Below, one piece after another: positions 1 through 7,648 of a DNA stretch of 64,000 bases; position 1 is the first letter of the stretch; each line of letters starts with the position of its first letter. The DNA is taken from positions 1 to 64,000 of the forward strand of contig NZ_JACJSG010000018.1 in assembly GCF_014697625.1 (NCBI RefSeq), written 5' to 3'. The position numbers and the translations under genes are program-made. The DNA comes from Anabaena azotica FACHB-119 (GTDB taxonomy: Bacteria; Cyanobacteriota; Cyanobacteriia; Cyanobacteriales; Nostocaceae). Below the pieces are notes generated by a model. The model was not told where the DNA came from. It did no database searches and saw only the letters and a list, made by a program, of their open reading frames with translations.

Positions 1-186
1 GGATTTGTGATGGATAGAGATTAGAACGCAGCGATTAACATTCTGAAACTAGCCTTGGGTACTACGGGTCACGTAGGAACCTGGATCTATGATCCGAACG
101 CTTCAGGAGATTCGACCTCTACTCATGCTGGAGAAATCTTGTGTGAGCAAGTTGGGTCTATGAATGAAGAATCTCCGCACTTATAG
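1..186 (+). pseudogene. C-terminal remnant of a TnpB (IS200/IS605 family), nonsense-mutated
   Basis: Frame 1 from the window edge reads GFVMDRD-stop-NAAINILKLALG and runs open to a TAG at 184-186. The DRD-x-NAA-x-NIL signature is the last RuvC motif at the end of TnpB/OrfB. The position after DRD is a TAG (22-24) where other copies have a sense codon, so this copy cannot make a full protein without readthrough. The rest of the gene lies left of the window. A hairpin at 172-194 marks the right end of the element, and its tail overlaps the truncated fasciclin gene on the other strand. Confidence 0.8.
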
Positions 187-508
187 GGCGGAGAGTGTCA
201 ACATCTTGAGATTCAATCGCCACAACAGAACCTTCTAGGGTTTCTGCTTCTTCAATTTGCACCAAATCATCAGACCGGACATCACCATAAGCTACGTGAT
301 ATGTCAAAATCTTTTTTAACTTGGGGATGTCTTGCAGAAGAGAGTCGAGAGTTCCCTCTGGTAACTTTGCAAAAGCCTCATCACTAGGTGCAAACAAAGT
401 AAAAATTTCATTACCCTTAAGAACATCTAAGATTTGTGCTGCTTGTGCCGCCTGCACCAAATTCTTGAATTTTCCTGCATTAACAGCCGTTTCCACAATG
501 TTAGCCAT
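158..508 (-). CDS. Fasciclin-domain protein, 3' end replaced by IS sequence
   Basis: The 116-residue product starts MANIVETAVNAGKF and carries the FAS1 motifs FTLFAPSDEAFAKLP and KKILTYHV. FAS1 proteins of this cyanobacterial type are about 133 residues and end in a block containing NGVIHVIDTVL. Here homology stops near VVAIESQD (about residue 102) and the last 14 residues are encoded by the end of the IS element, including its hairpin. The final FAS1 strand is therefore missing and the product is probably unstable. FAS1 proteins are usually secreted or surface adhesion proteins, but this one shows no signal peptide. The ATG at 506-508 is the only sensible start. Confidence 0.75.
   Translation of the reverse strand: MANIVETAVNAGKFKNLVQAAQAAQILDVLKGNEIFTLFAPSDEAFAKLPEGTLDSLLQDIPKLKKILTYHVAYGDVRSDDLVQIEEAETLEGSVVAIESQDVDTLRPISAEILHS
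172..194. other. Right-end hairpin of the IS200/IS605-type element
   Basis: TCTCCGC at 172-178 pairs perfectly with GCGGAGA at 188-194 across a 9-nt loop that contains the tnpB stop codon. Subterminal hairpins just beyond tnpB are the recognition structures of IS200/IS605 elements and lie next to the guide-RNA end of tnpB. The exact cleavage site is not determined but should be within about 20 nt to the right. Confidence 0.55.
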
Positions 509-917
509 AATATTTGGTTAATTTCTTAACTTCACAATTACACCCAACTTATAAACAGACAAAAGCATTTAACCTCTATCGAGAGTATCAGTTATCAGTT
601 GACAGTTGACAGTTGACAGTTTTTCTCCCCCATCTCCCCGTTCCCCTCCAAGGAGGGGCTAGGGGTGGGTTACTCCCTCACAAGTGTAGGTTTTTAATAT
701 AGCAGTGAGTAAGGACTATAAAACTAACGAGAAAATCATTGTTTCATCCACCCCTACACCCCTACACCCTTACACCCCAAACCAAGGTTTTTGGAACACC
801 AGTAAAAAACCTACACCTGTCAGTGGGTTACTCCCCCATCTCCCCAGTCCCCAGTCCCCAATCCCCAGTCTCAATGAGTACTGCTAAACTAGGGTATGTC
901 CATATGAACCCATTACT
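509..917. repeat. Repeat-rich spacer between fasciclin gene and rpoZ
   Basis: No gene seen. A heptad array of TATCAGT/TGACAGT units runs 586-620. C/T-rich tracts, including ACACCCCTACACCC-like units, occupy about 750-780, and CCCCAGT-type heptads lie at 838-868. The short reading frames here are translations of these repeats. Confidence 0.7.
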
Positions 918-1154
918 ATGCTTAAGCGTTCTAAGTTCGAGACAACCCAAACTCAGATTATGCACCGTGCTGAGGATTTAATTAGTGCAGCTTCAAATCG
1001 CTACCGCATTACGGTTCAGGTGGCAAATCGTGCTAAACGTCGGCGTTATGAAGAATTTGAAAGTGCTGAAGATGCGATGATGAAGCCAGTACTTAGGGCA
1101 ATTATTGAAATGTCTGATGAATTGACACAACCAGAAATTATTGGTGAACTTTAA
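918..1154 (+). CDS. rpoZ: RNA polymerase omega subunit
   Basis: The 78-residue protein MLKRSKFETTQ... contains the omega core (IMHRAEDLISAASNRYRITV, QVANRAKRRRYE), which clamps the beta' subunit and assists RNA polymerase assembly. The length is that of cyanobacterial omega subunits. It stands alone, with repeat-filled spacers on both sides, and the ATG at 918 gives the expected N-terminus. Confidence 0.93.
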   Translation: MLKRSKFETTQTQIMHRAEDLISAASNRYRITVQVANRAKRRRYEEFESAEDAMMKPVLRAIIEMSDELTQPEIIGEL

Positions 1155-1158
1155 AATA

Positions 1159-1264
1159 CATAGCAGTCGCCACATAGGTTAGGACATTGATGAATCATCA
1201 GGTCTTTACTGCAAGAGCTTTCTCTTGCCTATCCCCTGTAACCTATCACCTGTCCCCTGCTATA
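1159..1264 (+). repeat. MITE-like element, TATAGCAG family, copy 1
   Basis: Begins CATAGCAGTCGCCACATAGG and ends CCTGTCCCCTGCTATA, 4 nt after the rpoZ stop. Its ends are complementary (ATAGCAG/CTGCTAT). Related sequences occur at 2147-2251, 4919-5024 (inverted), 5033-5123, 21560-21800 and 27513-27746, which defines a dispersed, non-coding, terminal-inverted-repeat family. Confidence 0.7.
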
Positions 1265-1301
1265 CTGCTGAGTTGAGAGTGCTAAGTGTTAATAACCAAT
1301 C

Positions 1302-1449
1302 ATATCATGTCCGCTTAATCACCTATCATATCTTCGGGGTTGGTAATTGGTAATTGGTAATTGCTAATGGTAGAAAACAATTACCTATTAGCTATTACCC
1401 ATTACCGACCAAAACAACCATATTATAAGTAATTAGCCGAACTTGATAT
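1302..1449 (+). repeat. 148-bp inverted-repeat element (ATATCATGTCCG family), copy 1
   Basis: Starts ATATCATGTCCGCTTAATCA and ends AGCCGAACTTGATAT; the two halves are complementary and the centre is made of GGTAATT-type units. A near-identical 148-bp copy lies inverted at 54543-54690 and a more diverged one at about 33476-33624. Non-coding and MITE-like. Together with copy 1 of the TATAGCAG family it fills most of the 373-bp spacer after rpoZ. Confidence 0.75.
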
Positions 1450-1527
1450 CACTTGGCATTTTCTCCTCAAAGTATTTGTTTTATCAAGAACCAGCAATTG
1501 CTTTAGTCAACCCTTCAGTTTCTAGTT

Positions 1528-2073
1528 GTGAAGTTTAAATTAGCGTTAATAACTACCTTTGTGGCGGCGGGTATTTTTGTATTTAGTGCAGGTAATTTGG
1601 CAACTATACAACCTGCTGTAGCCCAAAGAATTAGTCCTGGTGAAGTTTGGCAGTTAGTTTATCAGCAATTGCCTGACTTTCCTAAAGAAAATCAGTACGT
1701 TAGTAAAGAAACTGGGAAAGTTGCTGAAAACAATACCTTAGCAACTCGCCTAATTAGATATCACATATACGTCAAAGAACGCGCCCCTAGTTATCGCTTA
1801 GATTGGAAATTAACTCTAGCCGATTACTTGGATGCCAATGAAATTATGTACGATAATATCTATCCAGGTAATGATACATTAAGGCAAAATCCTTTGGATG
1901 GCGATCGCGCTGCTATTTCTCGCCTCACTCGCACTCAACGCAATGCTTTAGTACAAGTTTTAACCAACATCTTTAACTCCAATACCCCCACTCAACCAAC
2001 TCCACGCCCCAACCCCAAACCCACCCCAACCCCAACCCCACCCCCAACAGGAGGCGCAGAACTTCTAAAATAA
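1528..2073 (+). CDS. Secreted hypothetical protein with Pro/Thr-rich tail
   Basis: 181 residues from a GTG start. The N-terminus MKFKLALITTFVAAGIFVFS, followed by PAVAQ, is a signal peptide cleaved near residue 32, so the product is exported. The mature part (residues 33-145) is a single unrecognised domain with RISPGEVWQLVYQQLPDFP and many Asn, Tyr and Arg residues. The last 30 residues are Pro/Thr repeats (PTPRPNPKPTPTPTPPP), a likely flexible linker or wall-spanning tail. The start is set by the fit to a signal peptide. No function is assigned. Confidence 0.7.
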   Translation: MKFKLALITTFVAAGIFVFSAGNLATIQPAVAQRISPGEVWQLVYQQLPDFPKENQYVSKETGKVAENNTLATRLIRYHIYVKERAPSYRLDWKLTLADYLDANEIMYDNIYPGNDTLRQNPLDGDRAAISRLTRTQRNALVQVLTNIFNSNTPTQPTPRPNPKPTPTPTPPPTGGAELLK

Positions 2074-2146
2074 CCATCACAAAGATTATCCATTGAGACT
2101 GGGTGTAAGGGTGTAAGGGTATAGGGGTATCGAAAAGCATAGCTTT

Positions 2147-2251
2147 TATAGCAGTAACCACATAGATTAGGACATCAACAAATCATAAAACCGTAACTTC
2201 AAACCGCTTTCAACCCTGTACCCTGTCCCCTGTTACCTCTCCCCTGTTATA
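2147..2251 (+). repeat. MITE-like element, TATAGCAG family, copy 2
   Basis: Starts TATAGCAGTAACCACATAGA and ends CCCCTGTTATA, with the same order of blocks as copy 1 (TTAGGACAT, then AATCA, then CCTGTCCCCTG). Lies between the secreted protein gene and the DUF1818 gene. Confidence 0.65.
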
Positions 2252-2306
2252 CTCACTTGCGCCCCTGTCCAAACCGATATATGTCCCATACCTGAGCAAA
2301 ATTGTT

Positions 2307-2672
2307 ATGGAACGTCTGATTAAAAGCGGTGCTGGCTGGCGTATTGGCTGGAACCCTAACGCCACAGAATTTAAGGGTTTAGTGGGTACTGATGATTGGG
2401 CTATTGAGTTAACTGAAGCTGAGTTAGATGATTTTTGTCGCCTCTTAGCCAAGCTCGTCAATACCATGCAGCAAATAAGCGCCGAATTAATGGATGAAGA
2501 AAAGATTGCCTGTGAAGCCGAAAGCGATTTATTATGGATGGAGGTAGAAGGTTATCCCCATGAATACAGTCTGCACTTTATCCTCAATACAGGACGTTGT
2601 GCAGAAGGTAAATGGAAACCCTCCGCCTTGCCTGGTCTTGTGCAAGCTGTGGGAATGCTAAAAGTTTTTTAA
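2307..2672 (+). CDS. DUF1818-type conserved cyanobacterial protein
   Basis: 121 residues, soluble, with no signal peptide or membrane segment. The N-terminal MERLIKSGAGWRIGWNP, the acidic stretch TDDWAIELTEAELDDFCRLL and the aromatic segment EVEGYPHEYSLHFIL fit a small family found almost only in cyanobacteria (DUF1818, by recall of its pattern). Function unknown. It lies just upstream of tRNA-Pro on the same strand with a 50-nt gap. Confidence 0.7.
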   Translation: MERLIKSGAGWRIGWNPNATEFKGLVGTDDWAIELTEAELDDFCRLLAKLVNTMQQISAELMDEEKIACEAESDLLWMEVEGYPHEYSLHFILNTGRCAEGKWKPSALPGLVQAVGMLKVF

Positions 2673-2722
2673 GCTGACCCCTTGATTCCTCCGAAAGTTT
2701 GCGCTAACATAATAATTCTGAC

Positions 2723-2796
2723 CGGGGCGTAGCGCAGCTTGGTAGCGCGCCACTTTGGGGTAGTGGAGGTCGTGGGTTCGAATCCCGCCGCTCCGA
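2723..2796 (+). tRNA. tRNA-Pro(GGG)
   Basis: A complete cloverleaf of 74 nt. Acceptor CGGGGCG (2723-2729) pairs with CGCTCCG (2789-2795), discriminator A2796. The anticodon stem is CCACT/AGTGG around loop TTGGGGT, giving anticodon GGG. The T arm is GTGGG-TTCGAAT-CCCGC. CCA is not encoded. Confidence 0.96.
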
Positions 2797-2831
2797 TTGA
2801 TGAAAAGCTTGCTATGAGCTACATTCAATCG

Positions 2832-3148
2832 TTATTTTTGATTTAGCAGATAAGTAAATAGTTCCAGAATTAGCTTTTGACTAATGATGGAATCTGTTTG
2901 TAAATATGCACCCATACCAATGATGTTTAGGCGTTGCTGAATTGGAATATGAAATCGCAAAATGACCTTCCTTTTTCTTTGTAACTTAGCGCCTTTGCGC
3001 CTTTGCGTGAGACAAATTCATATCTTGATTCAGCAACGCCGATGTTTACGGCATCGATAATTTTAGTGCGGTTGACTAATTGTTGCATGGTTGCAGTATT
3101 CATATTGGCTGGAGTAAGTAGAACGACGTGGAAAATGTCATTAAACAA
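2832..3148 (-). pseudogene. Small gene of unknown function interrupted by a MITE
   Basis: The minus-strand frame starting MFNDIFHVVLLTPANMN continues into the inserted element at 2930-3040. Removing the element plus one copy of its 8-bp target duplication restores a frame that reads on through DAVNI-IGMGAYLQTDSI and LFTYLLNQK to a TAA at 2832-2834, giving about 66 residues. The intact protein may have been short, or this may be the fragment of a longer gene. It starts right after the stop of the HxlR regulator on the same strand. I do not recognise the family. Confidence 0.6.
2930..3040. mobile_element. 111-bp MITE with perfect 13-bp terminal inverted repeats and 8-bp TSD
   Basis: GGCGTTGCTGAAT (2930-2942) is the exact reverse complement of ATTCAGCAACGCC (3028-3040). 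The element is flanked by GATGTTTA on both sides (2922-2929 and 3041-3048). It encodes no transposase, so it must have been mobilised in trans. The interior has the direct repeat GCGCCTTTGCGCCTTTGCGT. Confidence 0.88.
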
Positions 3149-3541
3149 TCAAAACTGTGATAAATCTTGCTGCTCATAGCGATCGCGTGATGCTATAACC
3201 TCACAAAAGTGTTTTCTTGACCAAGAAGCGATCGCCAGTAACGGATCTATTAGTGTTTCGCCCAAAGACGTTAGCGAGTATTCAATACTTAGAGGCATCT
3301 GTGATAAAACTTTACGTTCTATTAGCCCATACCTTTCCAGTTTCCGCAATGTTTGCGTGAGTACCTTTTGTGAAATTCCTTCAATGCGACGCTGGATTTC
3401 GTTGTACCGTCGTGAACGGTAGGCTAGACAGTACAGCACAATCACGCTCCACTTATCTGCAATGATATCAAGAATTTGTTGAGTCGGACAATTGAGTGTG
3501 AATAATTCCGGTTCTGGAAAGTCGTCTAGCATTTCGCCCAC
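3149..3541 (-). CDS. HxlR-family winged-helix transcription regulator
   Basis: 130 residues. The segment CPTQQILDIIADKWSVIVLYCL followed by RRYNEIQRRIEGISQKVLTQTLRKLERYGLIERK is the HxlR/DUF24 winged helix, which binds DNA as a dimer. The single Cys in CPTQQ occupies the place of the redox-sensing Cys of HxlR/QorR-type regulators. It is divergent from the Old Yellow Enzyme gene across 148 bp and so probably controls it, a common arrangement. The interrupted small gene follows on the same strand. Confidence 0.88.
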   Translation of the reverse strand: MGEMLDDFPEPELFTLNCPTQQILDIIADKWSVIVLYCLAYRSRRYNEIQRRIEGISQKVLTQTLRKLERYGLIERKVLSQMPLSIEYSLTSLGETLIDPLLAIASWSRKHFCEVIASRDRYEQQDLSQF

Positions 3542-3689
3542 GCACCAAATGGTTCCTTATTGTGTTTGTGCAGCAGTTATTTTAACCTGAAGTAGCAAAC
3601 CGCTCAAACCATTGTAGATAATCCGAATCACAGGTTTCTCCCAGCCTCAACACACCTAAATTTAATAACTGTACAGTGAGTTAACCATT

Positions 3690-4796
3690 ATGAGTTCAAC
3701 AATCAATTTGTTTTTACCCATTCAATTAGGTAGATATAAATTACCGAACCGCATTGTGATGGCACCGATGACTCGCCTGCGTGCCGTTGGGTCAATTCCT
3801 ACCCCTTTAATGGCAGAATATTATGCCCAAAGAGCTACAGCCGGATTAATTGTTACTGAATGTACGATGATTTCACCACTCAGTAACGGATATATCAACT
3901 GTCCAGGTATTTACTCACCTGAGCAGGTAGTTGCATGGCGACAAGTGACAGATGCTGTTCATGCTAAGGGAGGTAGAATTTTCCTGCAATTGTGGCATAG
4001 TGGACGGGTAGCACATTCATCTCTTCTTAATGGTGAGTTACCTGTTGCTCCCAGTGCCATTGCTGCCACTGGAACAATTCACACTCCTATAGGAAAAGTG
4101 ACCTTAGAAACACCCCGCGCTCTAGAAACTGAAGAAATTCCCCAGATTGTTGAGCAGTTTCGCCAAAATGCAGAAAATGCTCTGAATGCTGGGTTTGATG
4201 GAGTTGAGCTACATGGTGCATTTGGTTATTTAATCGACCAATTTCTGCAAGATGGCTCTAATCAAAGGACAGACCAATATGGGGGAGCCATTGAAAACCG
4301 CGCTCGATTCCTTTTAGAAGTGGTAGAGGCAGTTTGCGGGGTGTGGGAGGGAGATCGTGTAGGTATTAAATTATCTCCTAGTAATACATTTTATGGAATG
4401 CAAGATTCAAATGCCAAAGATACATTCAGCTATGTGATTGAGCAACTTAATCAATTTCAGCTTGCCTATATTCATTTGATGGAACCGAATGAACAAGATT
4501 TAGCAACCCGTGATGTTATTAATCCAGTTATTTCAACTTTTCGTTCCTTCTATCAAGGCTTAATTATCACGAACGGAGGGTATGATAAATCCCAAGGCAA
4601 TCAAATTCTAGCTACAGGTGAAGCGGATCTAGTTTCCTTTGGCAAGCTTTTCATCGCTAACCCTGATTTACCTGAGCGTTTTGCAATTGATGCCCCGTTA
4701 AACTCCCCAAATCTTGCAACATTTTACGGCAGAGAAGGTCAGGACTTAGATAAAGGTTACACCGATTATCCATCTCTGGAACTGCAAGTGAGCTAG
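3690..4796 (+). CDS. Old Yellow Enzyme family ene-reductase (NemA-like)
   Basis: 368 residues with an FMN-binding TIM barrel. LPNRIVMAPMTRLRA is the N-terminal FMN contact, LWHSGRVAH the barrel strand, GFDGVELHGAFGYLIDQFLQ the active-site segment, and GGYD and DLVSFGKLFIANPDLPERF the phosphate-binding end. The family reduces activated C=C bonds or nitro compounds with NAD(P)H. The substrate-binding pair is normally H-x-x-N or H-x-x-H; here it is H175-G-A-F178 with Tyr180 kept, so the second anion-binding residue is lost. Probably induced through the divergent HxlR regulator. Confidence 0.9.
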   Translation: MSSTINLFLPIQLGRYKLPNRIVMAPMTRLRAVGSIPTPLMAEYYAQRATAGLIVTECTMISPLSNGYINCPGIYSPEQVVAWRQVTDAVHAKGGRIFLQLWHSGRVAHSSLLNGELPVAPSAIAATGTIHTPIGKVTLETPRALETEEIPQIVEQFRQNAENALNAGFDGVELHGAFGYLIDQFLQDGSNQRTDQYGGAIENRARFLLEVVEAVCGVWEGDRVGIKLSPSNTFYGMQDSNAKDTFSYVIEQLNQFQLAYIHLMEPNEQDLATRDVINPVISTFRSFYQGLIITNGGYDKSQGNQILATGEADLVSFGKLFIANPDLPERFAIDAPLNSPNLATFYGREGQDLDKGYTDYPSLELQVS

Positions 4797-4829
4797 GTAG
4801 ATGTCGCGGTTATAAAGCTCAAGAAAATT

Positions 4830-4880
4830 AGTAAGGGTGCAAGGCAAGAGCGCCCTTACTGGTATCTTGCATTCTTTTTT
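4830..4880 (+). terminator. Probable intrinsic terminator of the OYE gene
   Basis: AGTAAGGGTGC (4830-4840) pairs with GCGCCCTTACT (4850-4860) with one G-T wobble around a 9-nt loop. A T-run (4875-4880) follows somewhat late after the stem, so termination may be weak. Confidence 0.55.
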
Positions 4881-4918
4881 CAAATTGGTATTAACTTTGC
4901 GATTTCAGGTGTTGCTAA

Positions 4919-5123
4919 TATAGCAGGGGACAGGGGACAGGTGACAGGGTACAGGCAAGGGAAGCTTGTTAATATAAGGGTTTTACGATTTACCTATGTC
5001 CTAACCTATGTGGCTACTGCTATAAAATCCCATATAGCAATAGCCAAGACAGTTAGGACATCACAAAATGAGAAAACTTATACAGTAAAAGGTTTTTAAC
5101 TCTGTCACCTGTGCCCTACTATA
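4919..5123. repeat. Two TATAGCAG-family MITE-like elements in opposite orientation
   Basis: 4919-5024 is an inverted copy (TATAGCAGGGGACAGGGGAC to GTGGCTACTGCTATA) and 5033-5123 a direct copy (TATAGCAATAGCCAAGACAG to CCCTACTATAT). The second is almost identical over its length to the start of the copy at 27513. They fill most of the 423-bp spacer, where no gene is seen. Confidence 0.7.
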
Positions 5124-5219
5124 TCTCCCAAAAATATCGGACTGAAAAACTCACCAAAACTTTTGGCACAGTCACCTTTTCTTTTTTTCAACCAGCCCTA
5201 GATAATTTTTAATTCCCAA

Positions 5220-5753
5220 TTAAAACCGGAGAAAATACATTAATTGTGCGATCGCTTCCCCGGAAAGCTGCAATCTTTGCTGAAAATCAACTAAATTACG
5301 ATAAGGCCCATAGGATACACGATTCTGTACTACTGTTTGAGCTAGTGAGATATCGATATATGGGGTTTGCGCTAACTCTTCAACTGAGGCGGTGTTGGGA
5401 TTGATTAAATTTGTCGAACTGACTAAAGATTCTTGATCATGGTAAGTAAAATTTAATACTGGTTTTAATGGTTCTAGTCTTAATGGTGGTAGCCCCAAAG
5501 CCGCAGCAACATCTTCAATACAATAAAATTTAACACCAGAACGGGAAAGTTCTACGAGCGATCGCGCTTGGTGAATTGACAAACCCGGTAAGCGCAACCA
5601 ATCATCAACAGTTGCTTGGTTAGCATCAATACGCATACCCAATTGTGCCGCAATTTGAATCTCCTCTCCAGACTGTAATCGATAGTAGGGATCATTCAGC
5701 AGCTTGGCACGCAATTTCTGTAAGTTAGAGTTCCAAGGAAGCCAGTTAGTCAT
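5220..5753 (-). CDS. Helix-hairpin-helix (ComEA-like) DNA-binding domain protein
   Basis: 177 residues with two HhH repeats. The first is IDANQATVDDWLRLPGLSIHQA with SGVKFYCIEDVAAALGL (about residues 43-92), the second INPNTASVEELAQTPYIDIS with YGPYRNLVDFQQRLQLS (about 117-165). The N/L-x-A-x-x-x-x-L-x-x-x-P-G-I pattern is that of ComEA, the competence DNA receptor, but no signal peptide or membrane anchor is visible, so a cytoplasmic DNA-binding role is as likely. The start codon follows directly on a heptad repeat array. Confidence 0.75.
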   Translation of the reverse strand: MTNWLPWNSNLQKLRAKLLNDPYYRLQSGEEIQIAAQLGMRIDANQATVDDWLRLPGLSIHQARSLVELSRSGVKFYCIEDVAAALGLPPLRLEPLKPVLNFTYHDQESLVSSTNLINPNTASVEELAQTPYIDISLAQTVVQNRVSYGPYRNLVDFQQRLQLSGEAIAQLMYFLRF

Positions 5754-5756
5754 TAG

Positions 5757-5903
5757 TCAGTTGACAGTTGACAGTTGACAGTTATCAGTTATCAGTTATC
5801 AGTTGACAGTTATCAGTTATCAGTTATCAGTTATCAGTTATCAGTTATCAGTTGACAGTTATCAGTTATCAGTTGACAGTTATCAGTTATCAGTTATCAG
5901 TTG
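5757..5903. repeat. Heptanucleotide tandem array (TGACAGT/TATCAGT)
   Basis: About 150 bp of uninterrupted 7-bp units alternating between TGACAGT and TATCAGT, typical of Nostocales short tandem repeats. It touches the start codon of the HhH gene on the minus strand. Shorter arrays of the same units occur at 586-620, 11578-11666, 55911-55955 and 58191-58218. Confidence 0.9.
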
Positions 5904-5957
5904 TTCTCCCTCATCTCCCTATTCCCCTCCTGGGAGGGGTTAGGGGTGGGTTACTCC

Positions 5958-6012
5958 CTCATCTCTCTCATCTCCCTCATCTCCCTCATCTCCCTCATCT
6001 CCCTCATCTCCC
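5958..6012. repeat. CATCTCCCT tandem repeat
   Basis: A 9-bp unit (CTCATCTCC with variants) repeated about six times, next to a C-rich segment at 5905-5955. It ends just downstream of the TM2/SHOCT gene. Non-coding. Confidence 0.75.
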
Positions 6013-6027
6013 GACTCCCCAGTTCCA

Positions 6028-6414
6028 TCAAGAAATCTGATCTAACAACTGACGACGTTTTTGTTCAAATTCGTACTCGGAAATTAAACCATCTTGACGT
6101 AGATTATCTAATTCACGTAAAGCATTGGCGATCGCACCCACATGATTACCAGCATACTGTGATTTTTTAACTACGGGCTGACCTAAGTTAAAATTTTGAT
6201 CAAAAGCTTCTTCATCTTGGCTTAAGTACCAAACTGCCTCCATTGCACTGGCTACCTTGGGAATCGGTGTCCAAGAGAGTAAAACATAGAACAAGCCCCA
6301 AATATACTGTCCTAAATAAAACTTATGCCATCCAGAGATCGGTGATACCGTCCCAGCCAAAGCTAAAATAGCGGCAACACTGCGACTTTTACGCTTAGTT
6401 AACATATCGCCCAT
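6028..6414 (-). CDS. TM2-domain membrane protein with C-terminal SHOCT domain
   Basis: 128 residues. SVAAILALAGTVSPISGWHKFYLGQ with YIWGLFYVLLSWTPIP is the TM2 fold: two short membrane helices around a G-x-H-x-F-Y-L-G loop. The C-terminal LRELDNLRQDGLISEYEFEQKRRQLL is a SHOCT motif, a short oligomerisation domain. It is an inner-membrane protein of unknown function. A second Met at residue 4 could be the true start. Confidence 0.82.
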   Translation of the reverse strand: MGDMLTKRKSRSVAAILALAGTVSPISGWHKFYLGQYIWGLFYVLLSWTPIPKVASAMEAVWYLSQDEEAFDQNFNLGQPVVKKSQYAGNHVGAIANALRELDNLRQDGLISEYEFEQKRRQLLDQIS

Positions 6415-6573
6415 GAATCTACTACCATTACCACAGTTTTATCATGGGCAAAGGGTAAAGGGTTAAACTAACAAATTCTTTGCTTTCATCTTTCCGTTTT
6501 TCCCCTCTGACCCAGTACCCACTCCCCACTGCCTGATGTTATCTTAAAGTTTTCATCTGCCAACTTTAGTAAA

Positions 6574-7536
6574 ATGTCACAGACTTCCTTCTTTGCAGAA
6601 CCACTTAAACTACTCTCTGATCCCTACGCTGTGTTAGGGGTGGCTGTGACTGCTGATGAACGTCAAATTCTTAATCGTTACCACTTTTTAGCGAAACAGC
6701 TACATCCAGATCGCTACACCAGCAGTAATAATTTAGAGAAAAAATTAGCAACAGAAATTTTTACCCGTATAATTAACCCTGCCTACGAGCAGTTGAAGCA
6801 CAAGCAGCACCGTCATAGTATTTTAGAGTCACTGAGGGCAGAGGCGATCGCCTGGAAAAAGCAGGCTAAGGCTGTACAAAGTTCTGTAGCCGAGCAAATG
6901 CTGACAATGTCTGCAAGAGAAGCCGATTTATTCTATCAAGAGGCGATCGCTTCTTATGCACAAGCCCAATATAAATCTCTGCAAAAAGCGCATCAAATAA
7001 CCCGACAAATATTTATATTAAATGTAGTTTACCTGAGCTTGCACAGAACTGAACCCATGATTTTGCAAGTCAGTCCGCCTGTAAAACCACAGGAAAAACC
7101 TCAACCAGCGCAGGTGCAGGTACAAGAAATTACACCCACCGAGAAAACTAATGTCAAGCCCGCAGTCATCAACTATGCTCAAAAACATTATCAGCGTGCT
7201 ATTGAGTATGCTAAACAAAGCCAATGGACTATAGCAGTCCAAGAATTACGGGATGCGATTAAAATAGAGCCGAATAACGGCGATTATTATGCCTTATTAG
7301 GCTTTGTGCATCTACGACAAAATCTGCCAGGGATGGCAAAAGTTTATATCCGCCAAGCATTAAAACTTAATCCCCAGCAGCAACTAGCTTTAAAATATGC
7401 TAACTATTTAAACATTAACAGCATAGATCACGTTAATCCGCCATCACTGGCTAAAGCTTTAGGTATTGCAGCTTTATTAGGCAAATTTGTCACCAAAATA
7501 GAGACTGATATCAGTCAAGTGTTGAAATTTCGGTAA
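6574..7536 (+). CDS. J-domain protein with C-terminal TPR
   Basis: 320 residues. The N-terminal J domain DPYAVLGVAVTADERQILN...RYHFLAKQLHPDRYT carries the HPD tripeptide that stimulates the Hsp70 (DnaK) ATPase. A Pro/Gln-rich linker near 170-190 leads to TPR-like helices (HYQRAIEYAKQSQWTIAVQE, NNGDYYALLGFVHLRQN, AKVYIRQALKLNPQQQLALK). There is no Gly/Phe region or zinc finger, so this is a class C co-chaperone, probably recruiting DnaK to specific clients through the TPR. The DUF1825 gene follows 110 bp later on the same strand. Confidence 0.85.
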   Translation: MSQTSFFAEPLKLLSDPYAVLGVAVTADERQILNRYHFLAKQLHPDRYTSSNNLEKKLATEIFTRIINPAYEQLKHKQHRHSILESLRAEAIAWKKQAKAVQSSVAEQMLTMSAREADLFYQEAIASYAQAQYKSLQKAHQITRQIFILNVVYLSLHRTEPMILQVSPPVKPQEKPQPAQVQVQEITPTEKTNVKPAVINYAQKHYQRAIEYAKQSQWTIAVQELRDAIKIEPNNGDYYALLGFVHLRQNLPGMAKVYIRQALKLNPQQQLALKYANYLNINSIDHVNPPSLAKALGIAALLGKFVTKIETDISQVLKFR

Positions 7537-7648
7537 AAAACCGTACTTAAACGAAGTTTTATATATAAGATTAATCGCCTAAACTAGAATAAAAATAGAG
7601 GCAAAACTATAAGCTGCTGAGTGATATTACTCAGCCCAGTAGAGACAC

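Noticed and set aside
705..981. Pro/Thr-rich plus-strand frames before rpoZ
   Set aside because: They translate ACACCCCTACACCC and CCCCAGT repeats.
5757..5903. Possible CRISPR array
   Set aside because: Units are 7 bp with no spacers between repeats and no cas genes nearby, so this is a simple tandem repeat.
5852..6170. Leu/Pro/His-rich plus-strand frames after the HhH gene
   Set aside because: They translate the heptad and CATCTCCCT arrays and run antisense to the TM2 gene.
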